Part shown: positions 46,391 through 56,771 of the stretch, piece after piece | How the letters are laid out: the number at the start of each line of letters is the position of its first letter | Position numbering within the stretch: the first letter of the stretch is position 1 | Assembly (NCBI GenBank): GCA_050433985.1 | Contig: JBNPWE010000004.1 | Location: forward strand, 62,001-126,000 | DNA length: 64,000 bases | Source: JACIYW01 sp014359745 | GTDB lineage: Bacteria; Pseudomonadota; Alphaproteobacteria; Rhodobacterales; Rhodobacteraceae | Reading direction: 5' to 3' | Notes under the pieces: generated by a model | What the model saw: only the letters and a program-made list of their open reading frames with translations | Databases searched by the model: none | Told to the model about the DNA's origin: nothing | Made by a program: the position numbers and the translations under genes

Positions 46391-47599
46391 TCAGGCCCTG
46401 GCCAGCACCAGCACCGCATTCAGCCCGCCAAAGGCAAAGGCGTTCGACATCGCCACCTCGACCGGCGCCGTGCGCGCCTCGTTCGGGACCACATCCAGCG
46501 CGCATTCGGGATCGGGTTCCTGATAGCCGATGGTGGGCGCGATCACGCCCTCGCGCAGCGCCATGATGCAGGCCAGCAATTCCACCGCCCCGGTGCCGCC
46601 GATCAGGTGGCCATGCATGGATTTGGTCGATGAGATCATCAGAGTATCGGCATGATGGCCGAACACATCGGCCACGGCGGCGCATTCGGTCTTGTCATTG
46701 GCGGCGGTGCCGGTTCCGTGGGCGTTGATATAACCGACCTTTTCGCGGTCGATCCCGGCATCGCGCAACGCCCCCGCCATGGCCCGCGCCGCCCCTTGTT
46801 TCGATGGCATCACGATGTCGGATGCATCCGATGTCATGGCAAAGCCCACCACCTCGGCCAGAATCTCGGCGCCGCGGGCGCGGGCGTGATCATATTCCTC
46901 GAACACGAAGACGCCCGCGCCTTCGCCCTGCACCATGCCGTTGCGGTTGGCCGAAAACGGGCGGCAGGCATCGCGCGACATCACGCGCAGCCCCTCCCAC
47001 GCCTTGACCCCGCCAAAGCACAGCATCGATTCCGATCCGCCCGTCACCATGACCTTGGTCGCCCCGCCCCGGATCATGTGAAAGGCCTGCCCCATGGCGT
47101 GATTGGAGGACGCGCAGGCGGTGGCCACGGTAAAAGACGGGCCGCGCAGGTTGAATTCCATGCTGACATGGCTGGCAGCGGCGTTGTTCATCAGCTTTGG
47201 CACCACGAACGGGTGCACCCGGTTCTTGCCCTCTTCATAGACGACGCGGTAGTTTTCATCCCAAGTGTTCACGCCGCCGCCCGCCGTGCCCAGCACCACG
47301 CCGGCCTCATAGCCCAGTTCACCATCGAAATTCAGCCCAGATTGCCGGATCGCCTGCCCGGCGGCCAGAAGGGTGAATTGCGTGAACCGGTCATAAAGCG
47401 CGATCTGCTGGCGGTTGAAATGCGTTTCCGCATCCCAGCCGTGCACCTGCCCGCCGATCCTGATTGACAGCCGGTCCACATCGCGAAAATCCAGCGCCGA
47501 GATCCCGCAGCGCCCTTCGCGAAACGCCGCCAGTGTCTGCGCCACATCCTGCCCCAGTGCGTTGATGGTGCCCGCGCCGGTGATGACGACGCGCTTCAT
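46391..47599 (-). CDS. Beta-ketoacyl-ACP synthase (FabF/NodE-like)
   Basis: 402 residues. Condenses malonyl-ACP with an acyl chain. Active-site Cys162 in VATACASSNHA; catalytic His in NAHGTGTAANDKTE and SSTKSMHGHLIGGTGA. It lies at the end of a small operon with its own acyl carrier protein (stop/start overlap of 4 bp) and an LpxD-type N-acyltransferase, so it probably makes a special acyl chain rather than bulk fatty acid. It resembles NodE-type or AcpXL-linked synthases more by context than by sequence. Confidence 0.88.
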   Translation of the reverse strand: MKRVVITGAGTINALGQDVAQTLAAFREGRCGISALDFRDVDRLSIRIGGQVHGWDAETHFNRQQIALYDRFTQFTLLAAGQAIRQSGLNFDGELGYEAGVVLGTAGGGVNTWDENYRVVYEEGKNRVHPFVVPKLMNNAAASHVSMEFNLRGPSFTVATACASSNHAMGQAFHMIRGGATKVMVTGGSESMLCFGGVKAWEGLRVMSRDACRPFSANRNGMVQGEGAGVFVFEEYDHARARGAEILAEVVGFAMTSDASDIVMPSKQGAARAMAGALRDAGIDREKVGYINAHGTGTAANDKTECAAVADVFGHHADTLMISSTKSMHGHLIGGTGAVELLACIMALREGVIAPTIGYQEPDPECALDVVPNEARTAPVEVAMSNAFAFGGLNAVLVLARA

Positions 47600-47862
47600 G
47601 CGGCCTGCCCGGCCACCAGCCCCTCGACCGCGCGCACGATCGCCGCGACCGACGAGATGTCGAAATCGCTTTTCTCGGGTTCATTGGCGTTGAAGGGCAC
47701 GGTGATGTCGAACGCCTCTTCGATGGCAAAGATCGATTCCACCAGCCCCAGGCTGTCGATGCCAAGATCCTCGAGCGAGGCATCAAGGCTGACGTCAGAG
47801 ACATCAAGAATCGCCTGTTCTGCGATGATTTCAATCACTTTCTTTTCAACGAAACTGGCCAT
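47596..47862 (-). CDS. Specialised acyl carrier protein
   Basis: 88 residues. Phosphopantetheine attachment Ser37 in GIDSLGLVE. Acidic helix bundle as usual, but the sequence is not the housekeeping AcpP type (AcpP normally has DSLDTVE). ATG 47862 is preferred over 47877 because GGGGG lies just upstream and homology starts with ASFVEKKVIEI. It is flanked by a 3-oxoacyl synthase and an LpxD-type gene, which suggests a dedicated carrier for an acyl chain destined for lipid A or another glycolipid. Confidence 0.85.
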   Translation of the reverse strand: MASFVEKKVIEIIAEQAILDVSDVSLDASLEDLGIDSLGLVESIFAIEEAFDITVPFNANEPEKSDFDISSVAAIVRAVEGLVAGQAA

Positions 47863-47889
47863 GGCAACCCCCTTCATCCATCGGTCTAG

Positions 47890-48993
47890 TCATTGGTTCG
47901 TGTCTTTCGCGCCAAGATCGCGCCGCAGTGCGTCCAGCCGGGCTTCCAGCCGGGCGATCAGGCGCGGCAGGCGGCGCAGCGTCTTGTAGCTGTCAAGATG
48001 CGCCTCAAGCGGCACGGCGGGCGTGCCCGCCACCACCCGGCCCGCAGGCACATGCGCCAGCACCCCCGCGCCCCCGGTCAGAATGGCGTCATCGCCGATG
48101 GTCACGTTGTCGGCCACCCCCGCGCGCCCGGCCAGCACCACCCGGTCGCCCACCTGCACCGATCCCGACAGCGCCGAATGCCCGCAAAACAGGCAATCGC
48201 GCCCGACCACGCAATTATGGCCGATCTGCACATGATTGTCGATCTTGGTGCCGCTGCCGATCACGGTGTTGCGGATCGTGCCCCGGTCTATGCAGGAATT
48301 CGCGCCCAGTTCGACATCGTCGCCGATCTCGACCGATCCCAGCGAATGAATGCGCTGCCAGCTTTGCGGGACGATCGCGCCGCGCTGGCCAAGGGTTTCG
48401 CGGACTTCTTCGATGCCGGATTTTTCGGGGGTGACAAAGGAAAACCCGTCGGCACCGATCACCGCGCCCGGCTGGGCAATGAACCGCGCGCCGATACGCA
48501 CCCGCGCGCCGATACGGGCGCCTGCGTGGATCAGGCAGTCGGGCCCGATTTCCGCCCCCTCAAGAATGCTGACATGCGCGCCGATGCGCGCGCCCGCGCC
48601 GATGCGCGCCCCCGCACCGATCACCACAAACGGGGCGATGGCGGCGCCGGGGCCGATTTCGGCGCTGGGGTCGATCACGCAAGAGGGATGAATCCCCGGC
48701 GCGATCTGCGGGCCGGTATCGAAAGCCCGCGTTAGCCCGGCCATGGCCATACGGGCGCGCGGCGCGAAGATCGCCGCCTCCAGCCCCAGGGCGCGCCAGT
48801 CGGTACCGGGTGACAGCAGGGCCGCGCGCGCGGCGCCGTTGACAAGCTCTTGCGCATAGGCGCCGGTCATGGCCAGCGCCAGCGCATCGCGCGTTGCCAT
48901 GCCCGGTTCGGCGGCATGGGTCACAACAATGTCGGTGTCACCAACCGCATCGGCGCCAAGTGCCCTGGCGATTTCGCGGATGGTTTGCGCCAT
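47890..48993 (-). CDS. LpxD-type UDP-3-O-acyl-glucosamine N-acyltransferase
   Basis: 367 residues. Left-handed beta-helix made of hexapeptide repeats (about 95-320, for example [19 protein letters not shown]), N-terminal uridine-binding-like domain and a C-terminal helix. The catalytic His is likely in [11 protein letters not shown]. LpxD adds the N-linked hydroxyacyl chain in lipid A synthesis. The usual lpxD neighbours (bamA, fabZ, lpxA) are absent, and it is instead linked to an ACP and a KAS gene, so it may be a second copy with a different acyl donor. Start is ATG 48993. Confidence 0.83.
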   Translation of the reverse strand: MAQTIREIARALGADAVGDTDIVVTHAAEPGMATRDALALAMTGAYAQELVNGAARAALLSPGTDWRALGLEAAIFAPRARMAMAGLTRAFDTGPQIAPGIHPSCVIDPSAEIGPGAAIAPFVVIGAGARIGAGARIGAHVSILEGAEIGPDCLIHAGARIGARVRIGARFIAQPGAVIGADGFSFVTPEKSGIEEVRETLGQRGAIVPQSWQRIHSLGSVEIGDDVELGANSCIDRGTIRNTVIGSGTKIDNHVQIGHNCVVGRDCLFCGHSALSGSVQVGDRVVLAGRAGVADNVTIGDDAILTGGAGVLAHVPAGRVVAGTPAVPLEAHLDSYKTLRRLPRLIARLEARLDALRRDLGAKDTNQ

Positions 48994-49034
48994 GACACTG
49001 GTTCCTTTGCCGCGGGGTCGGCCCCGGCGCGATC

Positions 49035-50645
49035 CTAGCTTTGCGGAACCGGCAACGCCACCCCGGCGCGGGTCAGGGCCTCGAATATTTCGGCATCGCG
49101 CCCATAGATATCGGCCCGGTACTGCGGCTTGCCGCGCGCGGGCATGATGGCGGTGCGATAGACCAGATGCACAGGCACCGGCACGGCCAGGTCCACGCGG
49201 GTTTCGCGCCCGGTTTCAAGGATGCGGCGGAAGTAGGATTCAGGATCGTCCACCTGTCTGGCAAGCAGGGTATAGGCGAAATCGAAGGGGTCGTTCAGCC
49301 GGATGCAGCCGTGGCTGAACGCGCGCGCCTCGCGCGAGAACAGGTATTTTTGTGGCGTGTCATGCAGATAGATGTTCCAGCGGTTGGGGAACATGAACTT
49401 GACCTTGCCCAGCGCATTGGCATCGCCCGGCCCCTGCTTGATCAGGAACGGAAAGGTCGAGGTGGTGAACTCTGTAAAATCGATGCTGGCGCGATCCACC
49501 CTGCGGCCGCTTCTGTCGAAAAGGTCAAGATGACTGACGGCGTTGGGATCGTTCTGCAATTCTGGCAGGTATTCCTTGGTCGCGATAGAGCGCGGAACAT
49601 GCCAGGTGGGGTTGATGATCAGATGCGTCATCTCGTCGGAAAATTCCGGCGACCGGCGATCCCTTGCATTGGCGCCGACTACCGCGCGGGTTTGAAGCGT
49701 GACCTTGCCGTCATCGATGATCTTCGCCGAATAATCCGCAAGGTTGACCCAGATGTGGCGCTGCCCGCGGTCAAAGTTCATCCAGCGTTCGCGTTCCATC
49801 GCCACGATCACCGATTCAAGCCGCTTTTGCGGGCTGGTATTCAGCGCGGCAATGGTGCCCGCACCCACCACCCCGTCGGGGGACAGGCCATGATCTGTCT
49901 GAAAGGCGATGACGGCGGCTTGCAGGGGTGCATCGAAATCCTGCGATGCGGTGCGCGCCATATAGCCCATCGCGATCAGCCGGTTGCGCAGCGCAATCAC
50001 AGCCTGGCCCCGATCGCCGAGTTCCAGCTTGGCGCCCGGCACTTCCGGCCCCCAGCCATAAGATGCCGTCAGGTCCAACAGCCGGTGCCGCTGTCGCATC
50101 AGGCGGGCGTATTCGGGGGTTTGCGGCGGCAGGGAGCGCAGGAATGCCACGGGGTCGGCGGCCGCGAAATCGGCAAGGATGCGCGCGGGATCGGGCCGGG
50201 TGACGGTGCGCACCATTTCCGGGCTGACCTGCGAGGGGGCAAGAACCCCGCTGTGCACATCGCGCGCATAGGCCAGCAGGGCGGCGGACATCCGCGCCTC
50301 TATCGCGCCCAGGTCGCGGTCGCTGCTGGCGGCGCCAAGGGCGGCCAAAAGATCGTTTGCGTCATGGCGCCCGGCGGGCAGGCCGTGATCGCCCGCCGCG
50401 CGCAGCGCCGCGATCAGGGCCGCGCGCCGCGGCGCCCCGTCCGGGCCGGTCCACAGCGGTGCCTGATCCCGCGCCTCGTAAAACGCTTCCAGCACGGGGT
50501 TGCCCGCGACCGCCTCGGTCAGGGAAAGCCGATAGGCGAGTGTTTCCGCGCGCACCGGCGCCAGCGCCGACATCAAAAGCATCCCTGCCAGCGCGGTTGC
50601 GCGCAAGAATATCGCGGGGGCGGATTTCAAGGTTCCGACGCGCAT
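49035..50645 (-). CDS. L,D-transpeptidase (YcbB/LdtD-like)
   Basis: 536 residues. Periplasmic peptidoglycan crosslinking enzyme. Signal peptide about 10-34 (ending near APVRAE). Peptidoglycan-binding helices (about 205-260: [20 protein letters not shown]), then the YkuD catalytic domain with [15 protein letters not shown] (active Cys in SHGC). ATG 50645 has AAGGAG 8 nt upstream. It lies 41 bp upstream of the lpxD-like gene on the same strand, so it may head the same transcript. Confidence 0.9.
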   Translation of the reverse strand: MRVGTLKSAPAIFLRATALAGMLLMSALAPVRAETLAYRLSLTEAVAGNPVLEAFYEARDQAPLWTGPDGAPRRAALIAALRAAGDHGLPAGRHDANDLLAALGAASSDRDLGAIEARMSAALLAYARDVHSGVLAPSQVSPEMVRTVTRPDPARILADFAAADPVAFLRSLPPQTPEYARLMRQRHRLLDLTASYGWGPEVPGAKLELGDRGQAVIALRNRLIAMGYMARTASQDFDAPLQAAVIAFQTDHGLSPDGVVGAGTIAALNTSPQKRLESVIVAMERERWMNFDRGQRHIWVNLADYSAKIIDDGKVTLQTRAVVGANARDRRSPEFSDEMTHLIINPTWHVPRSIATKEYLPELQNDPNAVSHLDLFDRSGRRVDRASIDFTEFTTSTFPFLIKQGPGDANALGKVKFMFPNRWNIYLHDTPQKYLFSREARAFSHGCIRLNDPFDFAYTLLARQVDDPESYFRRILETGRETRVDLAVPVPVHLVYRTAIMPARGKPQYRADIYGRDAEIFEALTRAGVALPVPQS

Positions 50646-50969
50646 GACCAATCTCCTTGTTACAAAGCGATTATGGGCCAGGTTTCCGGGTTTTGCGATC
50701 ACTGTCCATTCAAGTTCCGATCACCCGCGCGCACCTGTAACCCTGTCGCAACAGCCATTTGCACCCGGTTTCGCGCCCACATCCGGCAAAATTCCGCCGA
50801 CACGGGCACAAATCCCGGATTTCTGGCCCAAAGGGGGTTTGGACATGGAAATTGGTATGTCATAAACATTACAGGTTCGGGATGAAACGTGAAGAACCTG
50901 TATGGTTGCGTGAACGAAGACAAGAAACGTGCAGCCATTCTTGGCATGACGAGCGACGGGACAGACGGA
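50646..50969. other. Divergent promoter region between L,D-transpeptidase and DUF882 genes
   Basis: 324 bp with no convincing gene. The frame of the DUF882 gene is open back to GTG 50889, so the transcript leader may be shorter than shown. No regulator site or terminator was recognised. Confidence 0.4.
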
Positions 50970-51539
50970 ATGACATCATCAGACGGAAGCCGCGTGACGC
51001 GGCGCGGCCTGCTTGGGGCCTTTGCAGCGACGGCAGTGGTGGCGGCGCCGACCTATGCCAACGCCTTCGGGTTCTTGCGCGGCGCCGGCGATATCCGAAA
51101 AGTTTCCATGTATTCAGGCCGTACCGGCGAAAGCATCAACACGATCTACTGGATCGAGGGCGAATATATCCCCGAGGCGGTCAAGGAAATAACCTATTTC
51201 ATGCGCGATTGGCGGTCGGGGCGCACCAAGGATATCGATGTGCGCACCATCGATATCATGGCCGCAACCCACAGCCTTCTGGATGTCAGCGAACCCTATA
51301 TGATGCTTTCGGGGTATAGGACGCCGGAAACCAACGCCCTGCTGCGGTCGCGGTCGCGGCGGGTGGCGCGCCATTCGCTGCATATCGAGGCGCAGGCGGC
51401 GGACCTGCGGCTGAAGTCGCGCAGCGTGGCGCAGATGGCGCGGGCCGCCAAGTCTTGCAACGCGGGCGGTGTTGGTACCTATACGCGGTCGAATTTCGTG
51501 CATATGGATTGCGGCGATATCCGCACCTGGGGCGGCTAG
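50970..51539 (+). CDS. Tat-exported DUF882 (YcbK-like, M15-fold) protein
   Basis: 189 residues from ATG 50970. Twin-arginine signal SRVTRRGLLGAFAATAVVAAP, then the DUF882 domain with FMRDWRSGRTKDIDVRTIDIM, MLSGYRTPETNALLR, HSLHIEAQAADLRL and FVHMDCG. The His and Asp residues fit a zinc peptidase of the M15-like group acting on peptidoglycan. Upstream starts GTG 50889 or ATG 50946 are possible, but would leave the RR motif unusually deep. Divergent from the L,D-transpeptidase, which also acts on peptidoglycan. Confidence 0.85.
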   Translation: MTSSDGSRVTRRGLLGAFAATAVVAAPTYANAFGFLRGAGDIRKVSMYSGRTGESINTIYWIEGEYIPEAVKEITYFMRDWRSGRTKDIDVRTIDIMAATHSLLDVSEPYMMLSGYRTPETNALLRSRSRRVARHSLHIEAQAADLRLKSRSVAQMARAAKSCNAGGVGTYTRSNFVHMDCGDIRTWGG

Positions 51540-51564
51540 GGCAGTCCCGTCAGTCGGGTCCAGT

Positions 51565-51603
51565 CCCACGACCGGTGCGCGCGTCGTGGGCGCGGGATTT
51601 TTA
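51565..51603 (+). terminator. Terminator of the DUF882 gene
   Basis: CCCACGAC and GTCGTGGG (8-bp stem, 10-nt loop) followed after 8 bp by ATTTTTA. The T-run belongs to copy C of the dispersed repeat (51594-51634). Confidence 0.6.
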
Positions 51604-51634
51604 TCGAGAGGATGATCGGAATCACGATTTCCGG
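51594..51634 (+). repeat. Dispersed intergenic repeat, copy C
   Basis: GATTTTTATCGAGAGGATG matches the repeat core with small changes. Its right end runs into the last codons of tusA on the other strand. Confidence 0.5.
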
Positions 51635-51861
51635 ATCAGGTAGGCGCGGGCATTTTCCAGATTCTCGGTGCTGATCAGGGTATGGCCCGCCTCATTACAG
51701 AAATGCGGCACGTCGATCAGCGCCGCCGGATCGGTCGAGATCAGGCGCAGCACCGTGCCCGGCGCCATGGATTTCAGCCGTTTGCGCGCGCGCAGCACCG
51801 GCAGCGGGCACAAGAGCCCGCTGGCGTCGACTTCTTCAACCCATGTGGTGACCCCGGCCAT
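51622..51861 (-). CDS. TusA-family sulfurtransferase
   Basis: 79 residues. Small sulfur carrier with the motif GLLCPLPVLRARKRL (catalytic Cys about 18). Members pass persulfide sulfur to tRNA thiolation or to molybdenum cofactor assembly; a role in sulfuration for FDH is possible but not shown. ATG 51861 is used; TTG 51867 is in frame but weaker. It stands alone between dispersed repeats. Confidence 0.88.
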   Translation of the reverse strand: MAGVTTWVEEVDASGLLCPLPVLRARKRLKSMAPGTVLRLISTDPAALIDVPHFCNEAGHTLISTENLENARAYLIRKS

Positions 51862-51899
51862 GGCCAAGCCATAGTTTAGCCGCCGCGCGCTGTCCAGCC

Positions 51900-52170
51900 G
51901 CGTGTCGCGCCCGATACGGTCCGCAGCTTGACCGCAAAAAACCGCTCTTTCGCTTCATCTTGGAATAAATACTTGTCCCGCCCTTGCCGTGCGATCGCCG
52001 GTCAAGGGAATTCTCCCGGCTGACTGCAACCCGCTCAAAAGGGCGCGTTCGGACAGACGCGCCCTTTTCAATGCGTGCGAACCTTGGGCGGCGGCGGGAC
52101 AAGTATTTTTTCGAGAGGATGGGAAAGAGGGTTTTCCGGACGCTCAAGCTGTGGACCGGGAAGAGCCGCG
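51900..52170. repeat. Long imperfect inverted repeat (copies D and B of the dispersed repeat)
   Basis: The reverse complement of 51900-51981 matches 52097-52170: GGGACAAGTATTT, then ATG, GAAAGAG, GTTTT and TCAAGCTG-GGACCG in the same order. The arms flank about 115 bp that contain a 12-bp hairpin. The layout looks like a small non-coding inverted-repeat element. No gene lies in 51862-52232. Confidence 0.6.
52037..52068. terminator. Bidirectional hairpin inside the inverted repeat
   Basis: AAAAGGGCGCGT, loop TCGGACAG, ACGCGCCCTTTT: a 12-bp perfect stem with A-run and T-run flanks, able to terminate transcription from both sides. Confidence 0.75.
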
Positions 52171-52179
52171 ATACGCACC

Positions 52180-52212
52180 AAAAAGGGCGCGGCGGAAGAC
52201 GGCGCGCCCTTT
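52180..52212 (-). terminator. Terminator of pntAB
   Basis: A 10-bp stem AAAGGGCGCG/CGCGCCCTTT with an 11-nt loop. Read on the minus strand it ends in a T-run and lies about 20 bp after the pntB stop. Confidence 0.75.
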
Positions 52213-52232
52213 GTTGCCCACCCGCGGTGGGT

Positions 52233-53669
52233 TCAGTCAATCTTTGGCAACAGGCTGTCGATCGATGCCTTGGCGTCGCCATAGAACATCCGGGTGTTTT
52301 CCTTGAAGAACAGCGGGTTCTCGATCCCGGAATAGCCGGTGCCCTGCCCGCGCTTGGATACGAACACCTGTTTGGCCTTCCACACTTCCAGCACCGGCAT
52401 GCCGGCGATGGGGCTGCCCGGATCATCCTGCGCAGCCGGGTTCACGATGTCGTTCGAGCCGATGACGATGGCGACATCGGTATTGGGGAAATCGTCGTTG
52501 ATCTCGTCCATCTCCATCACGATGTCATAGGGCACCTTGGCCTCGGCCAGAAGCACGTTCATGTGCCCCGGCAGACGGCCCGCCACGGGATGGATGGCAA
52601 AGCGCACCGTCTTGCCCTTGGCGCGCAGCTTGCGCGTCAGTTCCGCGACCGATTGCTGCGCCTGCGCCACCGCCATGCCATAGCCCGGAACGATGATCAC
52701 GCTGTCGGCGTCATTCAGCGCGGCGGCCACCCCGTCGACATCGATGGCGACCTGTTCGCCCTCTATCGCGGCGGCGGGGCCGGTGGTGTTGCCAAAGCCG
52801 CCCAGGATCACGCTGATGAACGACCGGTTCATCGCCTTGCACATGATGTAGGACAGGATCGCCCCCGATGACCCCACCAGCGCGCCCACCACGATCAGAA
52901 GGTCATTGGACAGCGAAAAGCCGATCGCCGCCGCCGCCCAGCCCGAATAGCTGTTGAGCATCGACACCACGACCGGCATGTCGGCCCCGCCGATGCCCAT
53001 GATCAGGTGATAGCCGATGAAGAAGGCCGCCAGCGTCATCAGCATCAGCGCCCACGACTGGGCCCCATCAAGATAGACCAGCAGCAGCAGCACCGACAGG
53101 GCCGCCGCACCGGCATTCAGGAGATGCCCGCCCGGCAGCTTTTTCGCCTTGGTATCCACCTTGCCCGCAAGCTTGCCAAAGGCGACGACCGAGCCGGTGA
53201 AGGTCACCGCCCCGATGAACACGCCCAGAAACAGTTCGACCCGCAGGATCGACAGTTCCACCGGCGTCTTGTGCGCAAGCAGGGCCGCGAAACCGGTCAG
53301 CGCCGCGCGCGCGCTCTCGTCCATCGCCGCGACGCGCGCGGCTTCCAGATGGGCGTTGAAGCCGATGAACACGGCGGCAAGGCCAACAAGGCTGTGCATC
53401 GCCGCGACAAGCTGCGGCATTTCGGTCATCTGCACGCGCTGCGCCACGATCCAGCCGATGACACCCCCCGCCAGCACCAGAAGCAGCGACGCCCCCCAAA
53501 GCCCCGATCCGGGCCCGATCAGCGTTGCCAGCACCGCCAGCGCCATACCCGCGATCCCGTACCAGACCGCGCGCTTGGCGCTTTCCTGGCCCGAAAGCCC
53601 GCCCAGCGACAGGATGAAAAGAACCGCCGCGACAACATAGGCGGCAGTGGTAAGTCCGGTTTCCATCAT
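52233..53669 (-). CDS. pntB: NAD(P) transhydrogenase beta subunit
   Basis: 478 residues. About nine membrane helices in the first 290 residues, then the NADP-binding domain III (about 300-478; [29 protein letters not shown]). Uses the proton gradient to make NADPH from NADH. It starts 12 bp after pntA. The two tandem ATG codons at 53669 and 53666 cannot be separated. A terminator follows. Confidence 0.95.
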   Translation of the reverse strand: MMETGLTTAAYVVAAVLFILSLGGLSGQESAKRAVWYGIAGMALAVLATLIGPGSGLWGASLLLVLAGGVIGWIVAQRVQMTEMPQLVAAMHSLVGLAAVFIGFNAHLEAARVAAMDESARAALTGFAALLAHKTPVELSILRVELFLGVFIGAVTFTGSVVAFGKLAGKVDTKAKKLPGGHLLNAGAAALSVLLLLVYLDGAQSWALMLMTLAAFFIGYHLIMGIGGADMPVVVSMLNSYSGWAAAAIGFSLSNDLLIVVGALVGSSGAILSYIMCKAMNRSFISVILGGFGNTTGPAAAIEGEQVAIDVDGVAAALNDADSVIIVPGYGMAVAQAQQSVAELTRKLRAKGKTVRFAIHPVAGRLPGHMNVLLAEAKVPYDIVMEMDEINDDFPNTDVAIVIGSNDIVNPAAQDDPGSPIAGMPVLEVWKAKQVFVSKRGQGTGYSGIENPLFFKENTRMFYGDAKASIDSLLPKID

Positions 53670-53681
53670 GCGTCTCCCGTC

Positions 53682-55253
53682 TCAGGACTTCTGGAACATG
53701 GCAAGCATGCGCCGGGTGACCATGAAGCCACCGAAAATGTTGATCCCCGCCATAAACACCGAAGCCGCGCCCAGCGCGACCACCAGCATCGAGCCGGAGC
53801 CGATCTGCAACAAGGCGCCCAGGATGATGATCGACGATATCGCGTTGGTCACCGACATCAGCGGCGTGTGCAGCGAATGGCTGACGTTCCAGATGACCTG
53901 GAAGCCGATGAAAACCGACAGCACGAACACGATGAAATGCTGCATGAAACTTGTCGGCGCCACCAGCCCGACCGCCAGCAGCAGCACCGCGCCCACGCCC
54001 AGAAGCGTGACCTGATTGCGGGTCTGCGCCCGGAAGGCGGCCACCTCACGCGCGCGCTTTTCCTCGGGCGTCGGTTCCTTGACCTTTTCCTTGGGCTTGG
54101 CGGCGATGGCGGCCACCTTGGGCGGCGGCGGTGGGAAGGTGATCTCTCCCGCATGGGTCACGGTGGCGCCGCGGATCACGTCATCTTCCATGTTGTGATT
54201 GATCTTGCCATCCTTGTCGGGGGTCAGATCGGTCAGCATGTGGCGGATGTTGGTGGCGTAAAGTGTGCTGGCCTGCGCGGCCATCCGGCTGGGAAAATCG
54301 GTATAGCCGATGATGATCACGCCATTGTCGGTGACGATGCGTTCATCCATCACCGTCAGCTTGCAGTTGCCACCGCGTTCGGCCGCCAGATCGACGATCA
54401 CCGATCCGGGTTTCATGGATTTCACCATGTCTTCGGTCCAAAGCTCCGGCGCGTCGCGGCCGGGGATCAGCGCGGTGGTGATGACGATATCCATGTCGGG
54501 CGCGATTTCGCGAAATTTCGCAAGCTGTGCCTCGCGGAATTCGGGGGAAGAGGGCGCGGCATAGCCGCCTGTGGCGGCGCCGTCCTGCACATCGCCCTTG
54601 AAATCGAGATAGACGAATTCGGCCCCCATCGATTCGACCTGTTCGGCCACTTCGGGGCGCACGTCAAAGGCATAGGTGATCGCGCCAAGGCTGGTCGCTG
54701 TGCCGATCGCGGCAAGCCCTGCCACGCCCGCCCCCACAATCAGCACCTTGGCCGGCGGCACCTTGCCCGCCGCCGTCACCTGGCCGGTGAAGAAACGGCC
54801 GAAATTGGCGCCCGCTTCGATCACCGCGCGGTAGCCCGCGATATTGGCCATGGAAGACAGCGCGTCCATCTTTTGCGCGCGGGAGATGCGCGGCACCATG
54901 TCCATCGCCACCAAGGTTGCGCCGCGCGATTGCGCCAGTTCCAGCAATTCCTTGTTCTGCGCGGGGTAGAACATCGAGATCAGCGTCTGCCCCTTGGCCA
55001 GGCGCTTGACCTCGGCCTCTTGCGGGGGGCGCACCTTGACGACCACATCGGCGGCCTTGAAAAGCGCTGCGGCGGTTTTCACCACCTCGACGCCGACCTC
55101 CTTGTAAAGCGCATCCGAAAACCCGGCCAAAACGCCCGCGCCGCTTTCCACGACGCAGTCATGCCCCAGCTTGGCCAGCGCGCGCGCCGAATCTGGCGTC
55201 AGCGCAACCCGCGCCTCGCCTTCGAAAATTTCCTTGGGTGCTCCGATCTTCAC
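53682..55253 (-). CDS. pntA: NAD(P) transhydrogenase alpha subunit
   Basis: 523 residues. N-terminal NAD-binding domain I ([22 protein letters not shown] about 168-189, RQD-like proton-pump loop AAERGGNCK), a Pro/Lys-rich linker (about 375-400), then four membrane helices. Alpha1 and alpha2 are fused, unlike in some alphaproteobacteria that split them. Cotranscribed with pntB. Promoter lies in the 428-bp spacer upstream. Confidence 0.95.
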   Translation of the reverse strand: MKIGAPKEIFEGEARVALTPDSARALAKLGHDCVVESGAGVLAGFSDALYKEVGVEVVKTAAALFKAADVVVKVRPPQEAEVKRLAKGQTLISMFYPAQNKELLELAQSRGATLVAMDMVPRISRAQKMDALSSMANIAGYRAVIEAGANFGRFFTGQVTAAGKVPPAKVLIVGAGVAGLAAIGTATSLGAITYAFDVRPEVAEQVESMGAEFVYLDFKGDVQDGAATGGYAAPSSPEFREAQLAKFREIAPDMDIVITTALIPGRDAPELWTEDMVKSMKPGSVIVDLAAERGGNCKLTVMDERIVTDNGVIIIGYTDFPSRMAAQASTLYATNIRHMLTDLTPDKDGKINHNMEDDVIRGATVTHAGEITFPPPPPKVAAIAAKPKEKVKEPTPEEKRAREVAAFRAQTRNQVTLLGVGAVLLLAVGLVAPTSFMQHFIVFVLSVFIGFQVIWNVSHSLHTPLMSVTNAISSIIILGALLQIGSGSMLVVALGAASVFMAGINIFGGFMVTRRMLAMFQKS

Positions 55254-55681
55254 CTTGTCTCCCCCGGTTTGCCCGTAAATCCGCCCGTGTCATAGCATCG
55301 CACGATGAGGGTCCACAAGATTAGCACCGACCGGCGGATGTCAACCTGTGATCGGGCGATGATCGGGCGATGATCCGGTTTTTTAACACTTTCCAGGCCG
55401 GAGCGGGCCTGACCGGGATTGTTTCCGCGCAGTTTGTAACCAGCTTGTATCCAGCGCCGGGTTTTCGCGGCATGGGCATCGAACCCAGCGCCCGAAGGCG
55501 GCGCGCAGGCGCGTTTGGGAAGGTGATGGAGGACGCCCCTGCGGGACCGGCCCGAATACCACCGGCGGGCGCGGATAATCGGCTTCAAACGCGGCACTGG
55601 TGGCAGCTCTGGCGTCAGTTACCCGCGCCGGATCAGTCGCGAGAGACCGGCGCCGTTGCCTGCGCGGTCAGGGGCGGGGTG
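55254..55681. other. Long spacer upstream of pntAB with a short tandem repeat
   Basis: 428 bp without a convincing gene. GATCGGGCGAT occurs twice in succession at 55350-55371, followed by GATCCGG, and may be part of the pntA promoter region. The right half holds nothing recognisable. Confidence 0.4.
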
Positions 55682-56587
55682 TCACCACTTTTCCGGCCCC
55701 TTGTCGGCAAAGCGTTCCACCAGAAAGTCGATGAAGGCCCGCACCTTGGGCTGGGTGAAACGCCCCGGCGGATAGACGGCATAGATGCCCAGATGTTCGA
55801 CGGGCAGATCGGGGATCGCCTCTTGGATCAGCCCGGCGCGCATCGCCTCGAAATACAGGAAACTGGGCAGGAACGCGATTCCAAGGCCGGAGATGGCGGC
55901 GTTGAGCAGCGATTGCCCGTCGTTCACCGTCAGCCAGCCCGCCGTGCGCACCTGGCGCTTTTCGCCCGAGGGCGCGGTCAGTTTCCACATGTTGCCGCTG
56001 GCCTGATTCGAATAATGCAAAAGCTTGTGATCGTTCAGGTCGTCGATCTTTTGCGGTCGGCCATATTGCTGGAAATAGGCGGGTGCGGCCACCATGCGTT
56101 TGGTTGTGTCGGTCAGTTTGCGGGCGCGCAAGGTGCTGTCTTCCAGATCGCCGATCCGCACGGCCATGTCGAAGCCTTCCGATATCAGTTCGACATAGCG
56201 GTTGTTGAGCACCATGTTCACGGTAATATCGGGGTATTCGCGCAGGAAATCGCCCAGAACCGGCGACAGAAGGTTGACGCCGAAATCGGTGGCGACCGAA
56301 ATGCGCAACAGCCCCGATGGCGCCGATTGCATCGAGGTGACCAGTGAATCCGCCTCGCCCGCGTCGTTGAGCACCCGGCGCGCCCGGTCGTAATAGGCGA
56401 GACCGATTTCGGTCGGGCTGACGCGGCGGGTGGTGCGGTTGAGCAGGCGCGCGCCAAGCCGCGCCTCAAGCGCCGAGACATGTTTGGAGACGGCGGATTT
56501 GGAGATGCCCATCTTGCGTGCCGCATCGGTAAAACCGCCCTGATCCACCACGGTGGCAAACGCTTCCATCTCGGTCAGTCGGTCCAT
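55682..56587 (-). CDS. LysR-family transcriptional regulator
   Basis: 301 residues. N-terminal winged HTH (about 1-60: MEAFATVVDQGGFTDAARKMGISKSAVSKHV, RLGARLLNRTTRRVSPT), then an inducer-binding domain (about 90-295). It resembles the CrgA/DmlR branch. It lies downstream of no clear partner; pntA is the nearest gene on the same strand, 428 bp on. Target unknown. Confidence 0.87.
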   Translation of the reverse strand: MDRLTEMEAFATVVDQGGFTDAARKMGISKSAVSKHVSALEARLGARLLNRTTRRVSPTEIGLAYYDRARRVLNDAGEADSLVTSMQSAPSGLLRISVATDFGVNLLSPVLGDFLREYPDITVNMVLNNRYVELISEGFDMAVRIGDLEDSTLRARKLTDTTKRMVAAPAYFQQYGRPQKIDDLNDHKLLHYSNQASGNMWKLTAPSGEKRQVRTAGWLTVNDGQSLLNAAISGLGIAFLPSFLYFEAMRAGLIQEAIPDLPVEHLGIYAVYPPGRFTQPKVRAFIDFLVERFADKGPEKW

Positions 56588-56771
56588 TCCACACCTTCCA
56601 CGTCGTCGCCATATCCGAAACAGTCGGATCGGTTTTCACCTTATCGAGGGCAATTCAGGCAAGATTGCGGAAACGGGCGGACAATACTGCGGTTTTGCGT
56701 GGATCATCGGGCGGGGGGAACGGCGGGGAACGGGGCTGCCATCGGGCGGCAGGCGCTGTTTTTTTTTCCGA

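Noticed and set aside
49041..50885. 614-residue plus-strand frame
   Set aside because: Antisense of the L,D-transpeptidase gene, no recognisable domain.
53007..55295. 762-residue plus-strand frame
   Set aside because: Antisense of pntB and pntA, rich in Arg/His/Gln, typical shadow of GC-rich genes.
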